Assembly: GCF_004745525.1 (NCBI RefSeq)
Contig: NZ_RKLY01000009.1
Coordinates: 22,710 to 86,709 of the forward strand
From: Companilactobacillus suantsaicola
GTDB lineage: Bacteria; Bacillota; Bacilli; Lactobacillales; Lactobacillaceae
Direction of reading: 5' to 3'
Length of the DNA stretch: 64,000 bases
The position numbers were made by a program, and so were the translations under genes. The notes beneath the pieces were generated by a model. That model saw only the letters and a list, made by a program, of their open reading frames with translations, was not told where the DNA came from and made no database searches. Numbering within the stretch: the stretch's first letter is position 1; each line of letters opens with the position of its first letter. This document shows, piece after piece, positions 1 to 10,213 of the stretch.

Positions 1-40
1 CACTAGAGGCACCAGTGATGACAATAACTTTCTCAGACAT
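1..40 (-). CDS. SDR-family oxidoreductase, N-terminal fragment (cut by window edge)
   Basis: Only the first 13 codons lie in the window. On the minus strand they read MSEKVIVITGASS, the typical start of a short-chain dehydrogenase/reductase with the first part of the TGxxxGxG cofactor-binding motif (TGASS...). The ATG at 40 is preceded by a GGGAG ribosome binding site that sits inside a terminator-like hairpin. It is co-oriented with the CPBP protease gene upstream. The substrate cannot be told from so short a piece. Confidence 0.7.
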   Translation of the reverse strand, partial: MSEKVIVITGASS

Positions 41-80
41 AAAAAAATCTCCCTTGAATTTATATTTTCAAAGGAGATTT
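41..80 (-). terminator. Terminator-like hairpin overlapping the SDR ribosome binding site
   Basis: Reading the minus strand, AAATCTCCTTTGAA pairs with TTCAAGGGAGATTT and is followed by a run of T up to the SDR start codon. It is placed to end transcription of the CPBP gene (stop at 130). The 3' arm contains the GGGAG that should serve the SDR gene, so folding would also hide that ribosome binding site. It is close to symmetrical and could act on both strands. Confidence 0.65.
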
Positions 81-129
81 TAGTTCATAAATGAGTTGAT
101 AGTTAGTTTATAAGTTTTACAATTTGGCA

Positions 130-756
130 TTACCGCATCGACAAAGTCAAAACGATAGCGTTCATCAGGATGTGGCTACCGGCACTAGCATAAATATTTT
201 CAGATTTGTAATAAATAAATGAAAACCATAGTCCCATTGCGACATAAACTAGAAATCTTGTATCCTGATGCATGAAAGCGAATAAGAACGCTGAGATGAT
301 TGCCGCAATATAAATATTTGTCGGTTTGATCAAGTTACCAAAGAACAATCGACGAAAGACGATTTCTTCCATGATTGGCGCACAGATCAATACGTAGATG
401 AAATAGTAGGGATAAGTTTTGACCATCAACAATAATTGCATCGTGTTTTGGGAATGAGTACTAGTGTGGAAAATCAGCTGGTCAATGAAGCCAATCCCGT
501 ATTGCAAAACGATTGCCCCGATGGTTCCTAAGATGACCCATTGGAGATTGTGATTTAAGTCAGTAGTTTTTTCAAAATTGAATTTCTGGTCTTTTTTGAC
601 TAAGTACATCATAATTCCGGTGGCTAAAATTGCTCCCAAAGTTAATAGGACAAAATACAGACTGCCAGTCACTTGCAGCATGTTTAAAACTGATCCTAGT
701 AACAACAACAGGATGTAAGTTAGTAATGTAAAAAATTGATTTTTTGGAAATGCCAT
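130..756 (-). CDS. CPBP-family intramembrane metalloprotease
   Basis: A 208-residue polytopic membrane protein of the CPBP/CAAX-protease (Abi) family. The diagnostic EExxxR motif is seen as MEEIVFRR, and a later FAFMHQ supplies the second conserved histidine-containing segment. Hydrophobic stretches suggest about six membrane helices. I placed the start at the ATG at 756 because GGAGT lies just upstream; the reading frame runs open further upstream but without a ribosome binding site. In lactic acid bacteria such proteins are often linked to bacteriocin self-immunity or protein processing, but no bacteriocin gene is visible here, so the role is open. It is divergent from groES. Confidence 0.8.
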   Translation of the reverse strand: MAFPKNQFFTLLTYILLLLLGSVLNMLQVTGSLYFVLLTLGAILATGIMMYLVKKDQKFNFEKTTDLNHNLQWVILGTIGAIVLQYGIGFIDQLIFHTSTHSQNTMQLLLMVKTYPYYFIYVLICAPIMEEIVFRRLFFGNLIKPTNIYIAAIISAFLFAFMHQDTRFLVYVAMGLWFSFIYYKSENIYASAGSHILMNAIVLTLSMR

Positions 757-787
757 GATAACTCCTTTAATTTTTAGAGGTAAATAC

Positions 788-815
788 TTGCATGTTTTCA
801 ATAAAATGTTAATAT
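788..815 (+). promoter_or_regulatory. Probable promoter of groES-groEL
   Basis: TTGCAT (788-793) and TAATAT (810-815) are separated by 16 bp, directly upstream of the CIRCE operator. Assignment is by motif and position only. Confidence 0.5.
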
Positions 816-826
816 AAAACTTGTGA

Positions 827-853
827 TTAGCACAAGAGATGTTCGAGTGCTAA
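827..853 (+). promoter_or_regulatory. CIRCE operator (HrcA binding site)
   Basis: TTAGCACAA, nine spacer bases, GAGTGCTAA. The right half matches the CIRCE consensus exactly; the left half ends CAA instead of CTC, so the inverted repeat is imperfect. HrcA binding here is the established heat-shock control of groESL in Firmicutes. The gene for HrcA is not in the window. Confidence 0.88.
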
Positions 854-899
854 AGATAAAAATAAAAACAGAAAAAAATAATAATCGGAGGGATTTAAA

Positions 900-1184
900 T
901 TGTTAAAACCACTTGGAGATAGAGTAATTGTAACAGTCGATAAAGAAGAAGAAAAGACAGTCGGCGGTATTGTTTTAGCAAATAATGCTAAGGAAAAGCC
1001 TCAAACAGCTGAAGTTGTTGCTGTAGGTGATGGCTTAGTTACTGACGATGGAAAGAAATTGCCTATGAGCGTTAAAAAAGGTGATAAGATTCTATTTGAT
1101 AAATACTCAGGCTCAACAGTTAAGTATGAAGACAGTGAATATTTAATCCTTCATGAAAAAGATATCATGGCTATCGTTGAATAA
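900..1184 (+). CDS. groES: Co-chaperonin GroES
   Basis: A 94-residue 10-kDa chaperonin that caps the GroEL ring in the cytoplasm. The N-terminal MLKPLGDRV and the mobile-loop segment [11 protein letters not shown] (about residues 16-26) are classic, and the length is normal. The start is a TTG at 900 preceded by GGAGGG; there is no in-frame ATG that would keep the conserved N-terminus. It is the first gene of the groESL operon, behind CIRCE, with groEL 56 bp downstream. Confidence 0.98.
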   Translation: MLKPLGDRVIVTVDKEEEKTVGGIVLANNAKEKPQTAEVVAVGDGLVTDDGKKLPMSVKKGDKILFDKYSGSTVKYEDSEYLILHEKDIMAIVE

Positions 1185-1234
1185 TTTTTAAAAATAAATT
1201 TTTGATCAATTATGAAATAATTTACGGAGTGTGA

Positions 1235-2878
<1,644 letters not shown>

Positions 2879-3000
2879 AGAGTGAAACAAGCCTGCTTAG
2901 ACTCAGACAGATAGCCTAATTTCACGAATTGCACACCGGGCTTGTGTGTGATTTGGGAAATGTAGCTATATGGCTGAGTCTGGCTTGTGCAACTCGTTTC
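2879..3000 (+). repeat. Family B long-hairpin element, copy B1
   Basis: This about 120-nt imperfect long hairpin starts directly after the groEL stop. Nested pairs: ACAAGCC with GGCTTGT, AGACTCAG with CTGAGTCT, ATTTC with GAAAT, and a top hairpin CACAC/GTGTG with a 7-nt loop. It shares its ends (GAGTG-AAC... and ...AACTCGTTTC) and the internal block TAATTTCA-GAATTGC with copy B2 at 6478-6602, and TTCACGAATT plus GATTTGGGAA with copy B3 at 49683-49795. Stem sequences differ between copies but stay paired. It carries no convincing open frame. Confidence 0.8.
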
Positions 3001-3060
3001 AACTAGAGAGTGGGACAGGACATGGTCAACTCTCGAGCATTAAGGCAAATATAATAAAAA

Positions 3061-3088
3061 AGCGCTGGTATTTTACTAGCGCTTTTTT
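3061..3088 (+). terminator. Rho-independent terminator after groEL
   Basis: AGCGCTGGTA and TACTAGCGCT form a strong stem with a short TTT-type loop, followed by TTTTTT. It ends the groESL transcript downstream of the family B hairpin. Confidence 0.85.
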
Positions 3089-3145
3089 CATGCTCTGAAA
3101 AAGTATAGAATTAAACATTGTTAGAAAAATTGAAAAGAGAAACAT

Positions 3146-3709
3146 ATGGATAAAATAGAATTTGGTCGCAAGATCAATTATGTACCGGCGCTAATCAGTT
3201 GTGTGATAGGGATCGTCGTCGGTATCGGGATACAAATTTTTACTAAAATAACTTTGTTAGCAGTAATTCTAGCGATAACTGCTTTGGTCGTCGTGGCTTT
3301 GTTATTTACGCGTAGTATGTATGATTTCTTTGGGCACTGGGAAATTGATTCTGAGGGGATTCAAAATACCGATTACCAAAATTTTAATGTGCGGTTTCAG
3401 GCGGTATTATTTCCGTTCAGTGAGAGTCGGGTGCGATTTAAGTTTGATGAGATTAAGAGTATGACTGTGATTGTTGGTAAGGATATGAATGCTCCGTCGA
3501 ATATTTTAGGTGGTTCATTTTATGCTCCTAAGAAAATCATGTTTCATTTGCCAACGCCGTATTATCTGGAAGTTAACTTAAAAGATGGCCGGCAAGTTAA
3601 TTTGGATTTATCGGCTGACTGGGATGATACTGAAGTTATTGGTTATATTGTTGATTTTATTGGTTCAGAAGCTGGAATTGATGTTGGGATGATTAAGCAA
3701 TCAAATTAG
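3146..3709 (+). CDS. Membrane protein with two N-terminal helices and a PH-like soluble domain
   Basis: A 187-residue protein that I cannot assign to a named family. Two adjacent membrane helices lie at about residues 13-33 and 36-56. They are followed by a beta-rich soluble part of about 125 residues (WEIDSEGIQN..., RFKFDEIKSMTVIVG) that resembles bacterial PH-like domains found in small membrane proteins. This architecture is an inference from hydropathy and pattern. It stands alone between terminators on both sides, so it is probably transcribed by itself. Confidence 0.65.
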   Translation: MDKIEFGRKINYVPALISCVIGIVVGIGIQIFTKITLLAVILAITALVVVALLFTRSMYDFFGHWEIDSEGIQNTDYQNFNVRFQAVLFPFSESRVRFKFDEIKSMTVIVGKDMNAPSNILGGSFYAPKKIMFHLPTPYYLEVNLKDGRQVNLDLSADWDDTEVIGYIVDFIGSEAGIDVGMIKQSN

Positions 3710-3719
3710 AGCGTGAAAA

Positions 3720-3747
3720 AAAGAGTGAGAATTTTCTCACTCTTTTT
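3720..3747. terminator. Bidirectional terminator
   Basis: AAAGAGTGAGAA / TTCTCACTCTTT with T runs on the + strand and A runs before it, lying between the convergent stops at 3709 and 3748. It can serve both the membrane protein gene and the WxL gene. Confidence 0.85.
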
Positions 3748-6297
3748 TTACTCAACTATTGAGTCGGCAATAGTCCAAGTGACTTGACCACTGTATTGAC
3801 CGGAGATAGCTGTTTTTGGAACTCGCAATTGCCATTTATTTAAACCGACGTATTGGGTTAGGTTGATTGGGTCGGGGGAACCGTTGATAGTTTTATCGGT
3901 GATTGGAACGCCAGATGTTGACAATGGGGTCCACTCATTTGTTTCATCTTGAGAATTATTGTTGAGTGATAGGGATACGCCATCGTCCTGAATTAATTTT
4001 TCACTACCATTGGTTATAGCTTGGTCGCCTTCGTTGTCATAGCTGACTAGGACTTGGAAGGGGGTCTCTTCGCTGTGGCTGACGATCAGGCTTCCTTTGG
4101 TTTGCTTGTTGGTTAACGTTTTCTCGGTGCCAGTTGAGTTGATGCTGCCAAAGTCGATGAATTCAGGAACTTCGATGAAAGCTGTGGTTGGTGCGGGCGG
4201 ATGAACATTGATATAGATGGTATCTGATGGTCCAATGTTTAGTGCTTTACCACTAAGGTTTATGACATTTCGCATGGCAGCGCTATTTTGAATTTTTTCT
4301 TCAAGCGCACTATTTACAGTAACCTTATAAGTGAAAATATTTGATTGGTTAGCAGGTGTGTATGCTCCTATATATAGACCACTAGTCGAGATAGAATCTG
4401 AAGCTAATTCACCGTTTACGTGCACACTACCAGATATTAGTGATAATTTGTCCCTTTTATCATTAAGGGTGTCCTTTCTATGGGTAACTGGATCTACATA
4501 ATCGTTGAGGTCATTTAAATATATGGCATCTTTAGCGATACCTGTACTAACCATGAATTCAGACTTGATTTCCAAAATATCTCCAGTAGTTGCGTCTACT
4601 GTTTGAGCAAAATTACTATTGGGATCAGCAGTGATGTTACGGACTTGGTGATTGAAGATGTAGGAGTAATCTGGTTTTACAACCGGAATTTCAACGGTAT
4701 CTTCATAAGTCTTGCTATCGCTAAAGCCTTTATTGTAGCCGGTGAAGTGAACAGTATTACTGATTTTTCCATTTACTAAACCGAAGGCCGCTTTATTGTT
4801 GATTGTCGCGTCAAAAGTATAGGTTGCTGTCTGACCATCGGTGATACTGGCATTAGGGTTGTAATTAATACTATTTCCATCCGCTAGAAGACTATTTGGA
4901 TCAATAGTTAAGCTTTCTGGTAAGTCATCTTTAATATTAGTGATTATCCAATTAGAACCGTAACCATCATTTCTTACTGATAGAGTAAAGCGAAGTTTAT
5001 CACCAACATTGTTAGTTCCATCAGTTGAAGTGAGGTTCTTGTATGTCTTTTTGACGGTTGGAATAGCGTAAGGTTTAACTGTGGCACCAATGTTTGAAAC
5101 GAATTTTGCGACACCACCTGAAGCAAGTTTAGTGTAAGGCCATCTTAGAATATAAGACGTATCTTGTTTTCCATTACCATCGACGATTTTATATTCTTGA
5201 CCGGAATTACTTTTACCAATCAATAGATTGTGATCAGCCACGGCGTTAGTGTCACCGACTTGATCTTTAGTGGGTTTGTTATCTGCCACAACGGGAAGAC
5301 TGGGGGACTGAATGGCAGAATTAGTAGAGCCATATTGCATACCTTTTGCACTCCAGTTATCAGGATAAGCCAAAACACGACCCATGAAATCTTTGAATCC
5401 TCCATCAACATTGTTAGTAATAAATAACTTTGATTCAGAGGATTTAATACCACTTTCGATATACAAGCCTAAGCCACCACCGATGGCAAACATAGGAACG
5501 TTATCAACCGCACTGATATTATCATTATTAGGATCTAGTCCGGTGTCTTCACCAAAGAAAGGTTGAAAAGTTGCATCACCAGTTGAAGGATTGTAAACGT
5601 ATAGTTCACGTTGAACAACTGGGGATCCACTAGGGGATGGTCTAAGAACTACTTCATAGAAGAGATTCTTCGCGGAAAAATGTCCGACCATTTTAAATAT
5701 CTTTCGGCCTCTTTTATCGGTAGCGGTATAAAAGAGTTTATATATTCCACCATTGGATGAATCAATTTGTGATGATTTTATTAATAGGTTCATATCTTGA
5801 TAAAATACACTAGATCTTTGGCTGTTTTCCAGTAATGCGAAGTCAATTGAAGAAATTGAAGCATTTTCCGGAGAACCACCAATATAGGAGTTGTCACCTT
5901 GGTGTAAAATACCGTAATATTTACCATTATCATCGAGAAAAATATTTATTTTAGAATGGGTTATGTTAGGAATTTTGTTCGTAAAACTATAAGTACTTTC
6001 TCGTGAGATAGTTTTGTCGCCGGCCTTAACATTACCATTGGCATCACGGGCGGCCCCGAAAGTATAACCAAGAGAGACATTTCCACCTATGGGAATTCTC
6101 CCAATTTCATTACTTGCCACGTCACTTTTTTGTTGCCAGTTGGTAACACCGTCGTATTGTCGCATAATTTTTTCCGCATTCATGACGGCAGTTTTTGAAG
6201 TTGCGGCATTAACCGTTGTTGAATTAAAAGTTAGGATCATTAATAACACGGTAAAAACCAGTAAAAATATTTTGGGAACTGATTGATGTCCTTTCAT
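3748..6297 (-). CDS. WxL-domain surface protein (paralogue 1)
   Basis: An 849-residue secreted protein. A signal peptide is visible at the N-terminus (basic start, then IFLLVFTVLLMILTF, cleavage near VNAA). The middle part has segments like the DUF11/isopeptide-type repeats of cell-surface proteins (YKNLTSTDGTNNVGDKLRF...). The C-terminal about 140 residues form a WxL domain, starting near PEFIDFGSINSTG, with NEWTPLS and NKWQLRV and ending GQVTWTIADS. WxL domains bind peptidoglycan non-covalently, so the protein should sit on the cell wall. No LPxTG motif is present. The ATG at 6297 follows GGAGG. It is a tandem paralogue of the gene at 6604-9180. Confidence 0.88.
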   Translation of the reverse strand: MKGHQSVPKIFLLVFTVLLMILTFNSTTVNAATSKTAVMNAEKIMRQYDGVTNWQQKSDVASNEIGRIPIGGNVSLGYTFGAARDANGNVKAGDKTISRESTYSFTNKIPNITHSKINIFLDDNGKYYGILHQGDNSYIGGSPENASISSIDFALLENSQRSSVFYQDMNLLIKSSQIDSSNGGIYKLFYTATDKRGRKIFKMVGHFSAKNLFYEVVLRPSPSGSPVVQRELYVYNPSTGDATFQPFFGEDTGLDPNNDNISAVDNVPMFAIGGGLGLYIESGIKSSESKLFITNNVDGGFKDFMGRVLAYPDNWSAKGMQYGSTNSAIQSPSLPVVADNKPTKDQVGDTNAVADHNLLIGKSNSGQEYKIVDGNGKQDTSYILRWPYTKLASGGVAKFVSNIGATVKPYAIPTVKKTYKNLTSTDGTNNVGDKLRFTLSVRNDGYGSNWIITNIKDDLPESLTIDPNSLLADGNSINYNPNASITDGQTATYTFDATINNKAAFGLVNGKISNTVHFTGYNKGFSDSKTYEDTVEIPVVKPDYSYIFNHQVRNITADPNSNFAQTVDATTGDILEIKSEFMVSTGIAKDAIYLNDLNDYVDPVTHRKDTLNDKRDKLSLISGSVHVNGELASDSISTSGLYIGAYTPANQSNIFTYKVTVNSALEEKIQNSAAMRNVINLSGKALNIGPSDTIYINVHPPAPTTAFIEVPEFIDFGSINSTGTEKTLTNKQTKGSLIVSHSEETPFQVLVSYDNEGDQAITNGSEKLIQDDGVSLSLNNNSQDETNEWTPLSTSGVPITDKTINGSPDPINLTQYVGLNKWQLRVPKTAISGQYSGQVTWTIADSIVE

Positions 6298-6427
6298 TTT
6301 ATTTCCTCCATAAAAATATATTTATAAACAAAATTCTTATCGCTGAATGTATTTATACAATATATATTATAAAGTGAAATAATTAACGAAATAATTCAAT
6401 AACAAAGTTCTTTTCTTTCACAAAATT

Positions 6428-6475
6428 AAATAAGCCATTATTTCTAATTTAAATTTAGGAATAATGGCTTATTTA
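6428..6475 (-). terminator. Terminator after the upstream WxL gene
   Basis: AAATAAGCCATTATT pairs with AATAATGGCTTATTT around an AT-rich loop; the minus strand ends in T-rich sequence. It lies just beyond family B copy B2 in the direction of the 6604-9180 gene, giving the order stop codon, B hairpin, terminator. Confidence 0.65.
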
Positions 6476-6477
6476 TT

Positions 6478-6602
6478 GAAACGAGTTACACAAGAGCAAC
6501 TCCCTCCGAGATAACAAAATTTCAGGAATCACTCGCAAAGTGCGACGAGCAATTCCTGAAATTACGTTATCGTCCGGGAGCTGACCGCTCTTGTTCCACT
6601 CT
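6478..6602 (-). repeat. Family B long-hairpin element, copy B2
   Basis: On the minus strand it starts immediately after the TAA of the WxL gene at 6604. Nested pairs: ACAAGAGC with GCTCTTGT, AGCTCCC with GGGAGTT, GATAAC with GTTATC, a near-perfect stem of AATTTCAGGAATTGCTCG with its partner CGAGTGATTCCTGAAATT, and a top loop containing CACTTTG. It is the most regular of the three copies. Stem sequences are largely different from copy B1 although the paired architecture is the same. The remaining bases of the 306-bp gap (6298-6427) hold only the upstream region of the 3748-6297 gene. Confidence 0.8.
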
Positions 6603-6603
6603 C

Positions 6604-9180
6604 TTAACTAACTGTATCGGCAATAGTCCAAGTAACTTGACCGCTATATTTACCAGATTGAGCTGTACCAGGAACTCTTAGCTTCCATTTGTCTAAACCG
6701 ACATATTTGGTTAGATCGAGTTCGTCGCTAGATCCAGTGAAATCTTTATTGGCAATCGGAACTCCAGCTTGAGAAAGCGGCGTCCACTTGTCTTGAGATT
6801 CATTGGCGTTATTGTTGAGCATTAATGATAAACCATTGTCTTGAACAAGTTTTTCATTACCGTTATTTATAGCTTGATCACCGTTATTGTCGTAACTGAC
6901 TAAAACTTCAAATGGAGTTTCAGCACTGTGACTGACGATGAGGTTACCTTTAGTTTGCTTGTTGGTCAGCATTCTTTCGTTACCAGTTGAATTGATACTA
7001 CCGAAATCAATGAATTCGGGAACTTCAACAAAGGAAGTCGAGGGGATGTCTTCTTGAACATTGATTGAAGCTTTATCAGAAAGTAAATTGTTAAAAGTAC
7101 CAGAACTGGATGTAACAGAATTCATGTTGGCTCTATTTTCGATAGTTCCTGATGTGGATTTATTGACTTTGGCCCGGAACATGATGGTATTAGAATTCGT
7201 GGCAGTCGTCTTAGATAAATAAATTCCTTTACCGATACTGTCTGGCTGCATCGCCCCATTTAGAAATACGGAACCAGAAATCAATGATAAGTCAGAATTA
7301 TTAAGGATATTCGTGTAGATTGATTGAGCGGCAATGTCTTGAGTACCAGTGAAGGTAGATTTGAATTCGACAATATCCCCTTGGTGAGCATCTACTTCAC
7401 TGTCAAAAGTACCAGTCGGATCGGTGGTGACATTGCGAACCTGGTTTGTAAATGAATAATTGAATCCAGTAGTCAAGATGGGGATATTGACTGAGGCGGT
7501 GAAAGTTTTGTTGTCTTTATTGGTATCAGCGTTGAAGCCGGTAAAAGAGGCTTCATTGACTAAATTCTTTGAACTATCGACAGAAAATGGAGCTTTATTG
7601 TTCACTGTCGCATAGAAAGTGACGTAGTACTGATCTTTTTCCTTTAAAACAGTATTGGTGGGAGTATAGTCCAAAGTGTCACCCAGAGAATTACTTGTTA
7701 CATACATACTAGGAATAGTACCGCTAGCAATAGTTTTTTCGGTATCCTTTTGATGTTGATCAGAACCACCGGTAGTCATTTCTGTCCATTTGTAATTGAT
7801 TGAACTTGTGTCAATGTCTAATCCCTTTGGAAGAGCATCTCTGATATCTGTCAAAGACCAATTGGACTTTAGACCATCATTTTTAGCTTTCAGAGTGAAT
7901 TTCAATCTATCGCCGATATGAACTAAACCATCAGCGTGTGGATTCTCGTTCGTGTAAGTCTTTGAAACGGAGGGGATCGGATAGCCAGCTAAAGTTGCCC
8001 CCATGGTTGATGCATAATGAGCAGTTTGTCCAGGCTTTAAAGGATTATCTTCTGTTGCTAGTGGCCATCTTAAGGTATAGGCAGAATCTTGTAGTTTGTC
8101 GCCATTTCTTCCATTAACAACTGGATAAACGATATTTGAATTTTCCGTTGTACCAAAGAGCAATTTTGATCCAGCGGGCCGACCATTATCACCATTAGTA
8201 GTGTCTTTGTATTTCAAATTGGGATTAGCAATTTGTCCACCATTATAAATTTCAGCGAAGCCCTTTAAATTCCAGAGACCAGAGTCGACGTAGGCTTTTC
8301 CCATATAACTGTTAAAGCCGTCGGCAACGTTATTAGTTACGTAAAGTTTTGAACCACTATTTGAAGGAGTTTGTGTATCATACATGTACAATCCTTCATC
8401 ATTTCCAATGGCATAAAGTGGAACATCATCGACAATTGAAGGATCTTTACCTAAAGCAGTATCCTCACCAAAATATACTTGGAACATTTTCATATCATTT
8501 GAGGTATTGTTATAAAGATACAATTCTCTTTGAACAATTGGAGCTCCCGATGGATTTGGACGAAGAACAACTTCAGCATACATATTTGATGGATTATTCA
8601 GTTTTCCACCAATTTTTAAAACAGTCCGTTGCTTTGAATCAGTACCAGTAGCAAAAACTTTATTGCTCGTTTGACCCATAACCCCATAGTTAGCACCGGA
8701 GAGTGTAAGACTACCAGTAACTACGGCAAAGTCCAAAGAGGAGTCTGAAGCCGTATAAGGTTGTCCGCCCGTACCAATATAGGCATTTTTGTTTTGATGA
8801 ATAATTCCGTAATATTGATTATTGTGTTCCAGAAAAATATTTATTTTAGAGTAAGTTTGTAAACCTTGCGAAATCTTGTGGTCAGTTGCGATCGTATTGT
8901 CACCAGCCATAACCGTCCCGTTTTGATTTTGAGCTGCCCCAAAAGTGTAATCTAGTGATAATCCATCACCGATAGGAATTTTTCCAATAACATTTTTAGG
9001 ATTAGTATATTGCGTCTTGTAATCCCAATTAGAAATACCATCATTGATTTTTTTCATGATAGCCACAGTCTCAGCTTGACTATCTGCATTTACCTTAGTT
9101 AATGATTGGGTTCCGACTATTATGAACATTGCTAAAAAAAGTAGCGGGAAGAGAATCACTCTCAGTTGACTGTTCTTCAT
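6604..9180 (-). CDS. WxL-domain surface protein (paralogue 2)
   Basis: An 858-residue secreted, wall-associated protein, paralogous over its whole length to the product of 3748-6297. It has a signal peptide (VILFPLLFLAMFIIVG, cleavage near VNAD), an N-terminal block sharing IPIGDGLSLDYTFGAAQ with its neighbour, DUF11-like middle repeats, and a C-terminal WxL domain (PEFIDFGSINSTGNERML..., DKWTPLSQ, DKWKLRVP, ending GQVTWTIAD). I chose the ATG at 9180 because GGGGG precedes it at good spacing; an in-frame ATG at 9204 would put that site inside the protein. The pair likely arose by tandem duplication. Ligand or host factor bound is unknown. Confidence 0.88.
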   Translation of the reverse strand: MKNSQLRVILFPLLFLAMFIIVGTQSLTKVNADSQAETVAIMKKINDGISNWDYKTQYTNPKNVIGKIPIGDGLSLDYTFGAAQNQNGTVMAGDNTIATDHKISQGLQTYSKINIFLEHNNQYYGIIHQNKNAYIGTGGQPYTASDSSLDFAVVTGSLTLSGANYGVMGQTSNKVFATGTDSKQRTVLKIGGKLNNPSNMYAEVVLRPNPSGAPIVQRELYLYNNTSNDMKMFQVYFGEDTALGKDPSIVDDVPLYAIGNDEGLYMYDTQTPSNSGSKLYVTNNVADGFNSYMGKAYVDSGLWNLKGFAEIYNGGQIANPNLKYKDTTNGDNGRPAGSKLLFGTTENSNIVYPVVNGRNGDKLQDSAYTLRWPLATEDNPLKPGQTAHYASTMGATLAGYPIPSVSKTYTNENPHADGLVHIGDRLKFTLKAKNDGLKSNWSLTDIRDALPKGLDIDTSSINYKWTEMTTGGSDQHQKDTEKTIASGTIPSMYVTSNSLGDTLDYTPTNTVLKEKDQYYVTFYATVNNKAPFSVDSSKNLVNEASFTGFNADTNKDNKTFTASVNIPILTTGFNYSFTNQVRNVTTDPTGTFDSEVDAHQGDIVEFKSTFTGTQDIAAQSIYTNILNNSDLSLISGSVFLNGAMQPDSIGKGIYLSKTTATNSNTIMFRAKVNKSTSGTIENRANMNSVTSSSGTFNNLLSDKASINVQEDIPSTSFVEVPEFIDFGSINSTGNERMLTNKQTKGNLIVSHSAETPFEVLVSYDNNGDQAINNGNEKLVQDNGLSLMLNNNANESQDKWTPLSQAGVPIANKDFTGSSDELDLTKYVGLDKWKLRVPGTAQSGKYSGQVTWTIADTVS

Positions 9181-9340
9181 TTTGATTCCCCCGAAAAAAC
9201 ACATTTATATAAAAAATCTTAATTTAAAATATATCTATACATTACGTATTATAAAATTATATAAATATGTTTGTATCCCAGATATGAATGATATTTCTTT
9301 CATAATTTGAAGTAAATAAATCATTAAAAAGGAGATAGCG

Positions 9341-10156
9341 ATGGATCAGTTATTCACTATCGGACAATTGTCGAAACTCTTTAATATCAAGGTGCCAACC
9401 CTGCGTTATTATGACGAAGTCGGTTTGTTGAAACCAGCTAAGATAAATCGTAAAACTCATTATCGCTATTATTCGACTCAACAATTTGAACGCTTAAATG
9501 TGATCACGTATTTGCGAGCGCTCGATTTGCCGATTGAGACGATCAAACAATTTTTCGATGCGCGAGATATTAATAAGTTGGAAGCCATGTTAAAGGAGCA
9601 AAAGTTACAAGTCCAAAAGCAGATTACCGCACTGAAAAATATCGACCGCCGCATCGATGCTCGAATCAATCAAGTCGAAGATGCCGTGAAAAGCACATTG
9701 GATAAGATAGAAGTGCTCGATTTGCCAGCAGTGCCAGTAGTTTATCTGGACGAAGATTACCGACCAAACGACGACATCGAATTTCCCATTATCACCTTGA
9801 GAAAACGTTTTGGCCTAGATAAAAATATTTTCTTGGGCAAAATTGCCTTGATGGTGTCACGCAATAATTTGTTGAATAAACACTTTGATAGTTACAACGG
9901 CTTGTTACTAATTTTAGAACCGGGTGATTTGGGAGATGCGACTGGTAGTTTGCAAGCTGGCAAATACGTTCGAATCAGATTTCACGGAACCCATGATACC
10001 GCCGCAATTCAGTACCAGAAGTTGTTGCAATATTGTCAAAAACACAATTTTGAAATTGACGGTCCAGCGATTGAAACGGCACTGATCGACTACGGAATTA
10101 CCGACGACTTTGCTAAATACGTCACTGAAATAAAAATACCTATTAAAAGTGATTGA
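9341..10156 (+). CDS. MerR-family regulator with GyrI-like effector domain
   Basis: A 271-residue regulator of the BmrR type. The N-terminal winged helix reads FTIGQLSKLFNIKVPTLRYY (residues 5-24), followed by DEVGLLKP and the second helix-turn region. A long coiled coil lies at about residues 80-125. The remaining about 145 residues resemble the GyrI-like small-molecule domain of multidrug-sensing MerR proteins. Such proteins activate promoters with overlong spacers on binding lipophilic cations. GGAG precedes the ATG. The DUF554 gene follows after 57 bp and may be a target or co-transcribed partner (inference). Confidence 0.85.
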   Translation: MDQLFTIGQLSKLFNIKVPTLRYYDEVGLLKPAKINRKTHYRYYSTQQFERLNVITYLRALDLPIETIKQFFDARDINKLEAMLKEQKLQVQKQITALKNIDRRIDARINQVEDAVKSTLDKIEVLDLPAVPVVYLDEDYRPNDDIEFPIITLRKRFGLDKNIFLGKIALMVSRNNLLNKHFDSYNGLLLILEPGDLGDATGSLQAGKYVRIRFHGTHDTAAIQYQKLLQYCQKHNFEIDGPAIETALIDYGITDDFAKYVTEIKIPIKSD

Positions 10157-10213
10157 CCCTCTAGTTACTAGAGAGTTTATAATTTCTGTTAATAATTTAG
10201 AGGGGGGAATTCC

